Shown here in pieces: positions 55,131 through 64,000 of a DNA stretch of 64,000 nucleotides. Both the position numbers and the translations under genes were made by a program. The notes under the pieces are model-generated. The model was given only the letters and a program-made list of their open reading frames with translations. It was not told the origin of the DNA and did not search any database. How positions within the stretch are numbered: the first letter of the stretch is position 1; each line of letters starts with the position of its first letter. Source of the DNA: Ruminiclostridium cellulolyticum H10 (lineage in GTDB: Bacteria; Bacillota; Clostridia; Acetivibrionales; DSM-1351); the NCBI RefSeq assembly GCF_000022065.1, contig NC_011898.1:2100501-2164500 (forward strand), in the 5' to 3' direction.

Positions 55131-55180
55131 CAAAAGACCGTGTACAGAAAATATATTTTTTCTGGTACAAGGCCTTTTGT
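55131..55180 (-). terminator. Terminator of the membrane protein gene upstream of hrcA
   Basis: Long imperfect stem pairing AAAAGACCGTGTACAGAAA with TTCTGGTACAAGGCCTTTT, T tract at the outer minus-strand end, between the two genes. Confidence 0.75.
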
Positions 55181-55202
55181 AAAACTTACAAATTGTTTAT
55201 TT

Positions 55203-56072
55203 TCAAATTCCGCCGTTCATCTGACGATAGTATTCCGCACAAGCGTACTTGCCTGATTTTTCACGGTATATTTCAAAGAAAAATACTATTGTTATAAACT
55301 GGGCAAGATACGATACTATAGACGATACAGCTCCTCCAATTATAGGAATCCATCCTACCACTACGCCTATTATTGCTCCGCCTATTGAACCAAATATAGC
55401 TATAAGCATACTTATACCTAATATTTTCCCAAAACTGCCTGATACATATCGGAATGAGTTCTTTAATCCTGTTAATATATCTGAATCCTCTACGCAAACT
55501 GCTGTAAACCATAGTGAAGTGTATACACCCAGTGCAATACAAGCGGCTATAAAAGCCAGAGTAAACAAGACCAGTAGTATAGCACCTGCAACTTTGGAAA
55601 CCGCCGTTACTACAACTATTCCAATTGTAACAAGAATCAGATATGCAATTACCAGTCCTATCCAAATAGCAATTTTTAACAAACCATAGAGTACATACCT
55701 TCCGATATACTTTGTCATAGAAGATGTCATATCACTAAGAGTTGAAATACCCGTTTCATACTTTTTATTTATCATTCCGTATGTAGCGGGGTAAACCAAA
55801 ATAGACAAAATCAGACCCAAAACCGCGGAAATTATCATACTTATAATCATAGCAGGTCCATACAAGTCAATGAACATACGGTATGTGGGAATAAATGTTC
55901 CGCTGCTGTCAAGCATCTGCTCAAATATCTGTTCAAAATTCTTCATATTAAACAAAAACCCTAAGGACCCCACACCCATAATCATGCTCGGTATTGCCAT
56001 AGCAATAAGCAACGGAAGTGTTATTATAAAGTTCTTAAAAGTAAACTTAAATGCATTTTCAAGGTATCTCAT
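55203..56072 (-). CDS. Polytopic membrane protein of unknown function
   Basis: 289 residues with about six hydrophobic segments, beginning MRYLENAFKFTFKNF. The pattern (amphipathic start, alternating Ile/Val/Gly-rich helices, EDSDILTGLKNSFRYVSG loop) resembles the membrane-domain family fused to glycerophosphodiester phosphodiesterases, but no catalytic motif is present. GGGAGG precedes ATG 56072. It follows the aminotransferase gene by 36 bases. Confidence 0.7.
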   Translation of the reverse strand: MRYLENAFKFTFKNFIITLPLLIAMAIPSMIMGVGSLGFLFNMKNFEQIFEQMLDSSGTFIPTYRMFIDLYGPAMIISMIISAVLGLILSILVYPATYGMINKKYETGISTLSDMTSSMTKYIGRYVLYGLLKIAIWIGLVIAYLILVTIGIVVVTAVSKVAGAILLVLFTLAFIAACIALGVYTSLWFTAVCVEDSDILTGLKNSFRYVSGSFGKILGISMLIAIFGSIGGAIIGVVVGWIPIIGGAVSSIVSYLAQFITIVFFFEIYREKSGKYACAEYYRQMNGGI

Positions 56073-56108
56073 ACCTAACCTCCCAGTTTTACCATAATAA
56101 TATAATTT

Positions 56109-56948
56109 TTAATTCTTATTTCGATTACTCTCAATATATGCCGATACAAGGCTGTTATAGCCTTTCATCACATTTTGGGTTACAGCATTTTCAGCAGAAT
56201 TCAATAAGCAGCTGTCTATTATTTTTAATGGCATTGCATTAATGGATGTACCTGTTATAAAAGCTGCATCAAAATTACTTAGCTGTTCGACACTAATCAA
56301 TGTTTCTATGACTTCGTAACCCAGTTTTACGCAAACATCGATTATATATTGTCTAGTAATACCTTTGAGTATATATTCTTCGGGAGATGTGTAAATTTTG
56401 TCACCTTTCACAAAAAAAACATTGGATTTTCCGCCTTCTGTTATCCTATTGCTATCGTTTACCAAAAGTACTTCAAAAGCACCATTTGCTTCTGCAACAC
56501 GTTTTACTTCTGCTTTATATGAAGTATTCACCATTTTTATACTTGGATTATTCCTGCTGAGCTTAACGGTACAGCTTTTTACGCCACTATCATATTCCTC
56601 TTGTGAAGGGTAGTAGAATTTGTTTATGTGCAACAATGTAATCTGCTCTTTTTCGTAGAGAAGTACCAATACTTTTACATTGCAGTCTGTAAATTTATTA
56701 AGTTCACATATCTTATGAATTTGAGCCTTCAAATCCCTTTTTGTGATTTCCAGTTCATTTTGAGTCTTTTGTACAGAACTTTTAAGACGTGAAAAGTGGT
56801 CATCATAAAACAGCGGAGTACCTTTAATTATGCGTATAACCTCATAACAAGCTGAATATTTTTCATCTGAATATTGATTAAGTGCATCAGACGGTAAAGT
56901 CTCCCCGTTAATAATACAGTTTGTACCTATGTTTTCTTCAAATGTCAT
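56109..56948 (-). CDS. Class IV PLP-dependent aminotransferase (PabC/Dat/IlvE fold)
   Basis: 279 residues. Fold-type IV motifs: YEVIRIIKGTPLFYDDHFSRL, the PLP lysine in NTSYKAEVKR, and ITEGGKSNVFFVKGDKIYTS. Members act as branched-chain or D-alanine aminotransferases or aminodeoxychorismate lyase; the motifs do not decide which. GGGG lies upstream of ATG 56948. Confidence 0.8.
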   Translation of the reverse strand: MTFEENIGTNCIINGETLPSDALNQYSDEKYSACYEVIRIIKGTPLFYDDHFSRLKSSVQKTQNELEITKRDLKAQIHKICELNKFTDCNVKVLVLLYEKEQITLLHINKFYYPSQEEYDSGVKSCTVKLSRNNPSIKMVNTSYKAEVKRVAEANGAFEVLLVNDSNRITEGGKSNVFFVKGDKIYTSPEEYILKGITRQYIIDVCVKLGYEVIETLISVEQLSNFDAAFITGTSINAMPLKIIDSCLLNSAENAVTQNVMKGYNSLVSAYIESNRNKN

Positions 56949-57034
56949 TTTTTTGCCCCTTTTGATATGAATTAAAGAATGTAATGCTTAAAGTTTTTAC
57001 AATTTAATTTTAATTATATAACATTCTTTATAAA

Positions 57035-57625
57035 TTAATCAATCTCATCCAGAGACAAATTGAAGCTTGGGATGAATTTCTCCATAAAATATCTGACCTC
57101 AGGCAGGTTAATCTCCATTATCGTTTGAAGAATGGTTTCCTGAGCTTTTTTGAATTCGTTGTTTCCGGCCTTGACTTCTTCAATACATTTAATATAAGCT
57201 GAAATCCTGTCAGCCGCTTTGACAAGTCTCCAACAACTGGTATCATCCGGATTTTTAAAGAACAAGGAGTAATATTCATCTGCCATTTCCTCTGGAAGCA
57301 TTGATATTATTTTCTCCTTTGATATGTCTTCTATATCCTTGTAAATTTTACTTATCTGTGGGTTATAGTATTTTATGGGAGTTGGCATATCCCCTGTTAT
57401 TATTTCATTGCAGTCATGAAACATTGCAAGTATTGCCACTCTCTCAGGGTTTACTTCTCCGTTGAAATATGTATTTCTGATGACCGCCAACCCATGTGCT
57501 ATTATAGCAACCTGAAGACTGTGTTCCTGAATATTTTCGGTATACGTGTTACGCATTAGGCCCCATCTGTTTATATACTTCATCCTTGAGAGAAATGCAA
57601 AAAAATGAAAGCTGTTATCACTCAT
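57035..57625 (-). CDS. HD-domain 5'-deoxynucleotidase (YfbR-like)
   Basis: 196 residues. HD motif set: ENIQEHSLQVAI, LAMFHDCNEIITGDMPTPIKYY, and VKAADRISAYIKC. Matches YfbR, which dephosphorylates deoxyribonucleoside 5'-monophosphates. The gene starts eight bases after the dGTPase stop, so the two form an operon in dNTP pool control. Confidence 0.88.
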   Translation of the reverse strand: MSDNSFHFFAFLSRMKYINRWGLMRNTYTENIQEHSLQVAIIAHGLAVIRNTYFNGEVNPERVAILAMFHDCNEIITGDMPTPIKYYNPQISKIYKDIEDISKEKIISMLPEEMADEYYSLFFKNPDDTSCWRLVKAADRISAYIKCIEEVKAGNNEFKKAQETILQTIMEINLPEVRYFMEKFIPSFNLSLDEID

Positions 57626-57633
57626 ATTTTCAC

Positions 57634-58779
57634 CTACATCCAGTATATTTCTTCAAAGCAGCTTTGTGCAAACTGGTCTGTCATCCCGGCTATAAAATCA
57701 ATTACTTTTTGAGCATCACTTTCAGACTCGTCGTATGCCTTGTCTGCTATAAAGTTATAAAACATTCTGTAAACCTTATTTTCATTTGTCTGAAGCTTTT
57801 CAAAATCAGATAGGCTGTCGAGCAGGCTGTCAAACAAACCTTCAAGAGTGTTTTCGGCAATTTTTTCATATCGGGTTATTTTATCAGCCTTATAAATTAA
57901 CCTTATATTTTCATTTATGAGTTTTTCAAGTGCCTGGCCTTTATCCGGGCTAAGCCGGATACAATCCCTGCCGTAGCTGTTCTCAACCATATCACAAACC
58001 AGAGTATTTATTATTTCCCCATTTGTGTTACCCAACTCATTTCTTATATCCTTGGGTATATCATGGACGTTCATCAGGTTGACACGTACAGCGTCCTCAA
58101 TATCCCTTCCGGCGTATGCTATTTTATCTACCAGTCTCACAATGCAGCCTTCAAGGGTAAACGGAAGACCTCCTCTGTCTTTTACATTACACAGTGACTG
58201 TGGTGTTTTCCCTAAATCTCTTTTTAAAGAATATTCGTTATAGTTTTCACCACAGTGTGATACTATCCCGTCCCTTACTTCAAAAGTTAGATTGAGTCCG
58301 CATTTTTCATGTATTTTTTCTTTAGAGATACGTGTTGCAAGCTTTTCTACAACCCTAAGGCTGTGGAGCTCATGTTGAAAACCGAACTCTAAATTTACTT
58401 TCTTCATGCATTTATCTAATACACGTTCACCGCTGTGGCCGAATGGAGCATGCCCAAGATCATGCCCTAAAGCTATTGCATATGTAAGGTCCTGATTCAA
58501 ATTCAGCGTTCTGGCTATAGTGACGGCTATTGAGCCTACATTTAATACATGCTCCATTCGTGTACATATGTGGTCGTTCTTTGCATTAAAAAACACCTGT
58601 GTTTTGTGTCTTAATCGTCTGAATTCCATGGAGTATAAAATCCTGTTCCCATCACGTTCGTAATCTGTTCTGATAGGACATTTTTCTTCATTGATTATCC
58701 TGCCAAAAGAATTAACACTTCTTGCTGCATAGGGACTCAGTAAATTTTCCTGCTGTTCTCTTAGCTGTCTCCATATCAT
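57634..58779 (-). CDS. dgt: Deoxyguanosinetriphosphate triphosphohydrolase-like protein
   Basis: 381 residues. HD-domain residues in RRLRHKTQVF, CTRMEHVLNV, GHDLGHAPFGHSGE and DKIAYAGRDIEDA. Hydrolyses dNTPs to deoxynucleoside and triphosphate. GGAGGTG precedes ATG 58779. Paired with a YfbR-like nucleotidase. Confidence 0.9.
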   Translation of the reverse strand: MIWRQLREQQENLLSPYAARSVNSFGRIINEEKCPIRTDYERDGNRILYSMEFRRLRHKTQVFFNAKNDHICTRMEHVLNVGSIAVTIARTLNLNQDLTYAIALGHDLGHAPFGHSGERVLDKCMKKVNLEFGFQHELHSLRVVEKLATRISKEKIHEKCGLNLTFEVRDGIVSHCGENYNEYSLKRDLGKTPQSLCNVKDRGGLPFTLEGCIVRLVDKIAYAGRDIEDAVRVNLMNVHDIPKDIRNELGNTNGEIINTLVCDMVENSYGRDCIRLSPDKGQALEKLINENIRLIYKADKITRYEKIAENTLEGLFDSLLDSLSDFEKLQTNENKVYRMFYNFIADKAYDESESDAQKVIDFIAGMTDQFAQSCFEEIYWM

Positions 58780-58856
58780 AAAAACACACCTCCAGCCTTT
58801 AATTCTAATATTATCATATTATTGCCGGAAAGTATGCATTACAATTAATCAGCATA

Positions 58857-59372
58857 TTACCACTGGCCTCTCGTTTTCCTTCCACTGGCAAATATGGCAA
58901 TTCCTGCCGCTATGAGTGCCACTGGAATAAAAAAGCTTGGTTTAATAAATGTCAATATTGTGTTCATGAACATACAAGCAAAGAAGAAGGCGGAAATACC
59001 TGCAATTATCATACTTGCTATTAGCAAACCCTTTTCTCTTCCTGAAAAAAGATACATCTGAAATAATCCAATAGCTACAGATAATATATAAACAGGCCAT
59101 GTATACTCGGCAAAATACCAATTTGTCGTAACCTCGAACATAAACAGTAATCCAATAGTTGTGAAGATTCCTCCGGGTATGAGTAATCCTGAATTTTTAC
59201 CTGTTATAAAAAAACTAAACTCAAAAGTCAACCCAATCAAAAGCACTATAAATACCCAAAAATCCCTAGTTGTCAGATTCAGAAAATCTAAACCAAACAA
59301 CATTTTTAAAACGAGCAGCACGGCACCGGCGACTATGAGTAATACACCTACAAATGAATAATTTTTTTTCAT
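58857..59372 (-). CDS. LiaF/LiaI-like small membrane protein
   Basis: 171 residues with about five membrane segments; start MKKNYSFVGVLLIVAGAVLL and FWVFIVLLIGL resemble the membrane part of LiaF/LiaI-type cell-envelope stress proteins, but the soluble domain is absent. GAGAGGG precedes ATG 59372. Divergent from the permuted NlpC/P60 gene. Confidence 0.6.
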   Translation of the reverse strand: MKKNYSFVGVLLIVAGAVLLVLKMLFGLDFLNLTTRDFWVFIVLLIGLTFEFSFFITGKNSGLLIPGGIFTTIGLLFMFEVTTNWYFAEYTWPVYILSVAIGLFQMYLFSGREKGLLIASMIIAGISAFFFACMFMNTILTFIKPSFFIPVALIAAGIAIFASGRKTRGQW

Positions 59373-59516
59373 AAGAACCCTCTCTTTTTTATTTGTTATA
59401 TATTAATTTCATTCTATATTGATTATACATAATTTTGTTATTTTTTGTCTGATTCATTTATATATGAATTATATTTTTTTATCTGGTAATAATATGCCTA
59501 TTATTTAAAAACAGGA

Positions 59517-60353
59517 GTGAGTACCATTAAGAAGAGATGCAGGTTATTTTTACTTATATTTAGCATTCTTATTAGTTTGTATTGCATTTTTATTTGGGAT
59601 AATATGTACAAAGCAAACTACACTCCTGAAGGCCCTCAAGTAGACATTTCAAGTATTTTGAAGAAGGAAAGCCTAAGCAGTACGGATTATTCTCTTTTAT
59701 TTAAACAAACAGGTCTTTCCGGAACAGCTATCGACGAGTTTCGTTTATCTTCTGACGGCAATGCAAAAATACTTTCTATTCAGAATAACTACTTTAAAAG
59801 GAACAAGATATTCAGAGAACAGCTAAACCCTTTTACAGTTCAAGAGTCGATACTTGTCAACGGCTCGATAAGCAGGTTTATTCAAATGGCACCGATTAAA
59901 AACGGTGATATACTTTTGACTAAATCCTGCTATACTCTTTACTGGAGGCATGGTCACTGCGGCATTGTAATTGATGCTCAAAAGGGAATTACATTGGAAT
60001 CACTTACACCAGGCAGCCACAGCATCACACAGGATATAACTAAGTGGCAGTATTTTCCTACTTTTAAAATTTTAAGGCTTAAAAATGGAGATCAGAAAAA
60101 GCTTGATGAAATCGCATCATTCGCTGCTAAAAATCTTGCAGGTATAAAATATGGTATTTGTTCTCCTAAACGATATGATGATTCCAAGCCAAAGGTTGAG
60201 AACTGCTCACAAATGATATGGCAGGCATATTACCACTATGGATATGATATAGACGGGAACAAAGGCTTGTTGGTCACACCTTCTGATTTAGCTAAGAGTG
60301 ATCTTTTTGAAGTTGTCCAAACATTTGGGTTCCCCCCGGAGAAGCCATGGTAA
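59517..60353 (+). CDS. Membrane-anchored permuted NlpC/P60 (YiiX-like) protein
   Basis: About 275-278 residues. N-terminal membrane segment, then a papain-like domain with His in RHGHCGIVI and later Cys in ENCSQMIWQAYYHYG. This His-before-Cys order is that of circularly permuted NlpC/P60 families such as YiiX. Probably an extracytoplasmic amidase or peptidase; substrate unknown. Start uncertain: GTG 59517 overlaps the only ribosome site (AGGAGTGA), and an ATT at 59526 is ideally spaced. Stop is eight bases from the converging LtaS-like gene. Confidence 0.7.
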   Translation: MSTIKKRCRLFLLIFSILISLYCIFIWDNMYKANYTPEGPQVDISSILKKESLSSTDYSLLFKQTGLSGTAIDEFRLSSDGNAKILSIQNNYFKRNKIFREQLNPFTVQESILVNGSISRFIQMAPIKNGDILLTKSCYTLYWRHGHCGIVIDAQKGITLESLTPGSHSITQDITKWQYFPTFKILRLKNGDQKKLDEIASFAAKNLAGIKYGICSPKRYDDSKPKVENCSQMIWQAYYHYGYDIDGNKGLLVTPSDLAKSDLFEVVQTFGFPPEKPW

Positions 60354-60361
60354 TAAGAGTT

Positions 60362-62374
60362 CTATCTGATAACTTTTTTATAATAATTATTCTCCAATAT
60401 CTTTTCCGAATAGGTAAACATGTCATTTACACGTTTGGAAATCTCAGTCCTGTATTGTTTATTGACAGATTCATTTGTTTCTCCTTCTGCAAGAAGAAAT
60501 TTACCGTTCTTTGAATTGTATCGTGCTTTGTCAGTTAGCCAGCTCCAGTTTGAGAATACGACCAGCGGCGGAGCGTCAGAAAAAATATCTCTCCCCATTA
60601 GTAATCTGGAGTCATATTCAACACCCATCAGGTTTGATATTGTAGGCAGTATATCCATGCTTGCACATGGTTTACTTATCTCTTCGGATTTAATTCCTTT
60701 TGACCATAGTATAAATATTCCCTTGTAAAGTTCAAAGTTTGTCTCTATCTGGTGTCCTGCAAGTTCGCTTATTTCTTTATTTGTAAGTCCGTAAGGGTAG
60801 TGATCAGGGCTTATTGCAATCAGTGTATCATCTGCAATACCTGATTGTTCGAGAAGGGCGATTAACTCTCCCATAGCTCTGTCAAATTCTATATTGCATG
60901 CAAGGTAAGCTTTTACTCCAGATGAATATGGTAAGTTTTTTACTAGCTCTCTGTTTTTTGCCGACATCGCATTTCCGTTAAAAGTATACATCAAGTGTCC
61001 GCTCACAGTCATATAGTATGTATGAAACGGTGTTTTTCCCATATATTCATCAGCAGTTTTTTGAATCATTTCAAGGTCTGATTCCGGCCAAGATTTCTTT
61101 ATATTAAGACCGTTACCAACTGCCTTAAAATCGTACCCCATGTTCGGGTGGGATACATCCCTGTGATAATACGTATAAGAGTGGTCATGGTATGCACGTG
61201 TACCATATCCAAGCTTTTTAAGCTGGTTTCCCATACAGAACGGCATATAGTTTTTTCCCGAAATATAAAAGCTCCAAATTCCAGATTTTGGTATTAACGA
61301 ATTACACGCAACGTATTCACCATCAGATGTACTCACACCCCACATAGGCGTATAAAAGTTGGTAAATCTGAAGCCTTCCTGATACATTTTATACAATGTA
61401 GGTGTTAAATCCTTGTTTACTGCATACGGTGAAAAGCCCTCAGCTGTTATCATTATAAGGTTTTTATCCTTGAACATTCCTGTATAGTTGTTCTTTTTCG
61501 TTGGTTTGACAGATTTAAAATACCTATGCATTGAAACAATATTCGGGTCACTTTCACTTGCTATAAGTTTGTCAAAATCGATGTTCATTATATTGTCATC
61601 ATTATTTATCTCGGGCTTTTGCAAATCTTGCGTTTCTACTGTCTTTTCCGGCTGTGGTTTGTTTAAAATTTCCGTATTGTCAGCAATAGCGGTTATTTCT
61701 TCTTTCTCCTCAGTACGAGGGCTGTTAACCCTAAAAACAAGATGCTTGACATCCAACCGTGAAGTTGTAAGCATACCGAATCTGTTCATAGATAAGTCAG
61801 GTATTACAGCCTTTGAATAAATGAAGCCGGTACTAAGCTCACCTGTGCCTGAAGCAAATACTAAAATTGTGGCTGTTATTTGTATACACACCATTGTAAA
61901 TGCAAGCCATGCTTTGGTTTTAATAGAGACCTTTTTGACAAATAAAACTCTTTTACCGGATATAATCAGTAATAAAGGTACCAACAGTAATAAGATAACT
62001 GCTGCTTTACTTTTGACTGCTGAAAGCACTTCCTGCCAAAACTGAAGAACCTGGCCGGTTCCATTTATTGAATATATAGCAAGAAATGTTTTAAATATAT
62101 GGAAATAAACAATTTGTACTATGAATATAAATGTCAGAAAAACAGTAAGAACTATGGATATAGTTCTGTTTACCCTACTGCTGAACAAATTGCTTACTAA
62201 ATATAATAATATCCCAGCCGGAATCGAAAATAATATCATATATACTATACCGATGTTGAATAGTTCTTTAAATACCACTATTTTAAATATCGATTCAAGA
62301 TATATTATAGTTATAGGAAAAAACAGTATAGAACCATACCTTTGAAAAAGGCCTATTTTTTTATCCATGTACAT
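60362..62374 (-). CDS. LtaS-like phosphoglycerol transferase / sulfatase-fold membrane enzyme
   Basis: 670 residues. Five N-terminal membrane helices (to about residue 190), an acidic linker of about 80 residues, then an extracellular alkaline-phosphatase-fold domain: ITAEGFSPY (metal Glu), MWGVSTSDGEY with the nucleophile Thr, YHDHSYTYYHRD and SPDHYPYG (metal Asp/His). Family members polymerise glycerolphosphate or modify wall glycans; the product here is unknown. Start ATG 62374 after AGGAG. Confidence 0.88.
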   Translation of the reverse strand: MYMDKKIGLFQRYGSILFFPITIIYLESIFKIVVFKELFNIGIVYMILFSIPAGILLYLVSNLFSSRVNRTISIVLTVFLTFIFIVQIVYFHIFKTFLAIYSINGTGQVLQFWQEVLSAVKSKAAVILLLLVPLLLIISGKRVLFVKKVSIKTKAWLAFTMVCIQITATILVFASGTGELSTGFIYSKAVIPDLSMNRFGMLTTSRLDVKHLVFRVNSPRTEEKEEITAIADNTEILNKPQPEKTVETQDLQKPEINNDDNIMNIDFDKLIASESDPNIVSMHRYFKSVKPTKKNNYTGMFKDKNLIMITAEGFSPYAVNKDLTPTLYKMYQEGFRFTNFYTPMWGVSTSDGEYVACNSLIPKSGIWSFYISGKNYMPFCMGNQLKKLGYGTRAYHDHSYTYYHRDVSHPNMGYDFKAVGNGLNIKKSWPESDLEMIQKTADEYMGKTPFHTYYMTVSGHLMYTFNGNAMSAKNRELVKNLPYSSGVKAYLACNIEFDRAMGELIALLEQSGIADDTLIAISPDHYPYGLTNKEISELAGHQIETNFELYKGIFILWSKGIKSEEISKPCASMDILPTISNLMGVEYDSRLLMGRDIFSDAPPLVVFSNWSWLTDKARYNSKNGKFLLAEGETNESVNKQYRTEISKRVNDMFTYSEKILENNYYKKVIR

Positions 62375-62500
62375 TCCTGCTCCTCTGATTAATTTTTAAT
62401 AACGTTTGTACATATATTATTAAATAAATCGTGCTAATAGTATAATAAGTGATAAATACTTTTTTTGGAACAACAGGGTGTTATTGACTTTTTATGGCCT

Positions 62501-63082
62501 TTATTTTCCTTCAATAAAATATGTAGCTTCCATGTCTGCAGTACACAATGCGAATGCCAACGGAAATTGCTCGAATGCATCTCCTATGCATCTTTTATCT
62601 TCGCAGCCTGAAAAGCCCATGTGGTATCGTATTGCAAACGCTTCTTCCCTTGTCAGTTTCATAAATCCTGTTATTATGTATACTGATTTTTCGCCGTGTC
62701 CATAAGGCATCTTATCATCATACTCATATGTTGGAACGGTTTTCCAAACGCCACGCTCATCCTTTACATTGCGTGTTCCCGGTCTGTAGCAGTTGATTTT
62801 ACATAAATCATGTAAAAGTGCAACAATTGCTATAGTTTCTGAATCGTAGTTCAAATCATAAATATCCTTTACTCTTCCTCTGGACAGGTAGTCAACCAAA
62901 CATTCATATACATTTATACTATGTTCAACCAAACCACCTTCATAAGAACCATGAAACCTTGTGCTTGCCGGAGCTGTAAAGAAATCACTTGATTTGGACA
63001 GCATATATTCCAAAAGTTTGTCGGCTCCGTCACGTTTTATGTATGTATTATATAATTCAATATACTTATCTCTTAAATTCAT
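62501..63082 (-). CDS. HD-domain hydrolase
   Basis: 193 residues. Conserved His in GGLVEHSINVYE and the HD pair in VALLHDLCKIN; also CEDKRCIG and LCTADMEA. Resembles small predicted phosphohydrolases often encoded by phages and clostridia; substrate unknown. AAGGGG precedes ATG 63082. Confidence 0.8.
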   Translation of the reverse strand: MNLRDKYIELYNTYIKRDGADKLLEYMLSKSSDFFTAPASTRFHGSYEGGLVEHSINVYECLVDYLSRGRVKDIYDLNYDSETIAIVALLHDLCKINCYRPGTRNVKDERGVWKTVPTYEYDDKMPYGHGEKSVYIITGFMKLTREEAFAIRYHMGFSGCEDKRCIGDAFEQFPLAFALCTADMEATYFIEGK

Positions 63083-63188
63083 AATGTTACCCCTTAAAAT
63101 GAATAGTTTTTTATATTAATATTAGTTAACGGCTATTTTATTATAATATTTTTATAGGAATCAAAACAAGAGTAACTTTTGTTTACAT

Positions 63189-63236
63189 GAAAAGCTGTAC
63201 AGTCCCTGAACTTCAATAAAGACTGTACAGCTTTTT
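63189..63236. terminator. Bidirectional terminator after the dockerin gene
   Basis: 15-bp stem AAAAGCTGTACAGTC with GACTGTACAGCTTTT, loop about 17 bases, T/A tracts at both ends. About 55 bases past the dockerin gene stop. Confidence 0.85.
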
Positions 63237-63291
63237 CGATTTTTATTTAAGTTTAATATTTTTGCGAGAATCTATAAAATATTGTACTTCA

Positions 63292-64000
63292 TTAAATTAC
63301 ATTTATTTCACATTGGACCTTGCCGGAATATAATGAGCTCCCTTCAAATATAAGCTTATAGTTTCCGGGTTTCACTGCAATGAATGTCCATTCTGTTAAA
63401 TTTAGGGAGTCTGGTATCCCCGGTTTTTCATCAATGATTTCTTTATTGAGTAAACAAATTGCTGTTTCATCAGTATTGGAGTACTTCCAGGTACCCCCAA
63501 AGATTCCTCCGCCCATAAGTGCTATTTTAAACGAATCATCTTGATTTATGTTTATTGTACCACTAACAGAACTTACATATATATCGTATTTAAGGGTTTT
63601 CAGCGGTTGGACATCCGTTTCCCAAGGCCGCCTATATGTGAACTGAATTGTATACTTGCCCGGTTTTAGTGCCTTAAAAGTCCATACCTTTTGAACTGGC
63701 GTACCAATAAGATTGGGAGTAAAGCAATAACTATCTACTGAGAGCAAATTAGCTGCTGCATTATCCGATATGGTATATTCCCACTGATAGCCCGTTGATC
63801 CGTTTTCCTCTAATGATACTTTAAAAGTATTATTAGAATCGTCAAGAAAAAGATACGTACTGCTGTTATCAACTGTACTTGGATATTTCGTTTTAACTGG
63901 GAACGTTATTATCTCTCCCATGATTAATTTTTTCATTAATGCCAAATCTAATGAATTAACATCTCCATCACCATTTAAATCTGCCGCTTTTATATTGACT
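63292..64000 (-). CDS. Dockerin protein with chagasin-like protease-inhibitor domains (partial)
   Basis: The frame is open to the window edge, so the N-terminus is missing. The first visible residues form a dockerin half with calcium loop DLNGDGDVNSLDLALMKKL (coding about 63927-63981). Then comes a chagasin/I42-type domain with ENGSTGYQW (the NPTTGYxW loop) and TYRRPWE, and a second, degenerate copy with GGGIFGGTWKYS and WTFIAVKPGNYKLIF. Dockerins anchor proteins to cellulosomal cohesins; I42 domains inhibit papain-type cysteine proteases. Likely secreted and cellulosomal. Confidence 0.85.
   Translation of the reverse strand, partial: VNIKAADLNGDGDVNSLDLALMKKLIMGEIITFPVKTKYPSTVDNSSTYLFLDDSNNTFKVSLEENGSTGYQWEYTISDNAAANLLSVDSYCFTPNLIGTPVQKVWTFKALKPGKYTIQFTYRRPWETDVQPLKTLKYDIYVSSVSGTININQDDSFKIALMGGGIFGGTWKYSNTDETAICLLNKEIIDEKPGIPDSLNLTEWTFIAVKPGNYKLIFEGSSLYSGKVQCEINVI

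Noticed and set aside
1-64000. CRISPR arrays, insertion sequences or prophage genes
   Set aside because: No regular spaced repeats, transposase, integrase or phage structural genes were found.

Overview
The window reads as chromosomal DNA of a low-GC, anaerobic, cellulolytic clostridium of the Ruminiclostridium (Clostridium cellulolyticum / papyrosolvens) type. Evidence: AT-rich sequence with strong AGGAGG-type ribosome binding sites, a CIRCE-controlled hrcA-grpE-dnaK-dnaJ cluster, AddAB instead of RecBCD, RNase J, RemA, TmcAL, and at the right edge a reading frame with a cellulosome-type dockerin calcium loop. The genus is inferred from gene content, not from a search. Most genes lie on the minus strand. 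I see no prophage, insertion sequence or CRISPR array.

Layout. 1-7.1 kb: start of an unidentified gene, proC, a phenylacetate-CoA-ligase-type enzyme paired with an LctP-type permease, a lysozyme-fold-like membrane protein, and a beta-CASP metallo-beta-lactamase RNase. 7.1-10.3 kb: three tandem M42 metallo-aminopeptidase paralogues. 10.4-17.4 kb: tRNA-Met(CAT) and tRNA-Phe converging on an oppABCDF oligopeptide importer operon (with an enlarged OppC and a 46-residue membrane peptide at its end), then tRNA-Tyr. Peptide import and the M42 peptidases would suit amino-acid scavenging. 17.5-21.8 kb: a heterodimeric ABC exporter preceded by an 11-codon leader ORF and terminators, which suggests ribosome-mediated attenuation, and followed by a compact structured element. 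21.8-26 kb: tmcAL converging on RNase J, plus a GT4 glycosyltransferase. 26.0-26.4 kb: a candidate small RNA with a perfect consensus promoter, and tRNA-Gln.

26.6-34.8 kb: addB-addA recombination nuclease and a CPBP protease. 34.9-41.1 kb: CoA-binding protein, flavin amine oxidase, thioredoxin reductase, CBS protein, MerR/TipAS regulator, ferritin-like protein, L,D-transpeptidase. 41.1-44.2 kb: pantothenate operon with a DUF2520 reductase (PanG-like), panB, panC, panD. 44.3-47.8 kb: yicC-remA-gmk-rpoZ-glyS. 48.0-55.1 kb: heat-shock operon hrcA-grpE-dnaK-dnaJ-prmA-rsmE-cheY. 55.2-63.1 kb: membrane proteins, a class IV aminotransferase, a YfbR-like nucleotidase with a dGTPase, a permuted NlpC/P60 protein, an LtaS-like phosphoglycerol transferase and an HD protein. 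63.3-64.0 kb: partial dockerin protein with chagasin-like inhibitor domains.

The observations most worth a second look are the orphan promoter/terminator small RNA (26.07-26.20 kb), the branched RNA-like element (21.59-21.70 kb), the leader ORF before the ABC exporter (17.55-17.81 kb) and the dockerin-protease-inhibitor protein (63.3-64.0 kb). Many starts were moved inward from the longest ORF because the ribosome binding site lies inside the longer version. All functions are from reading motifs by eye; no database was searched.
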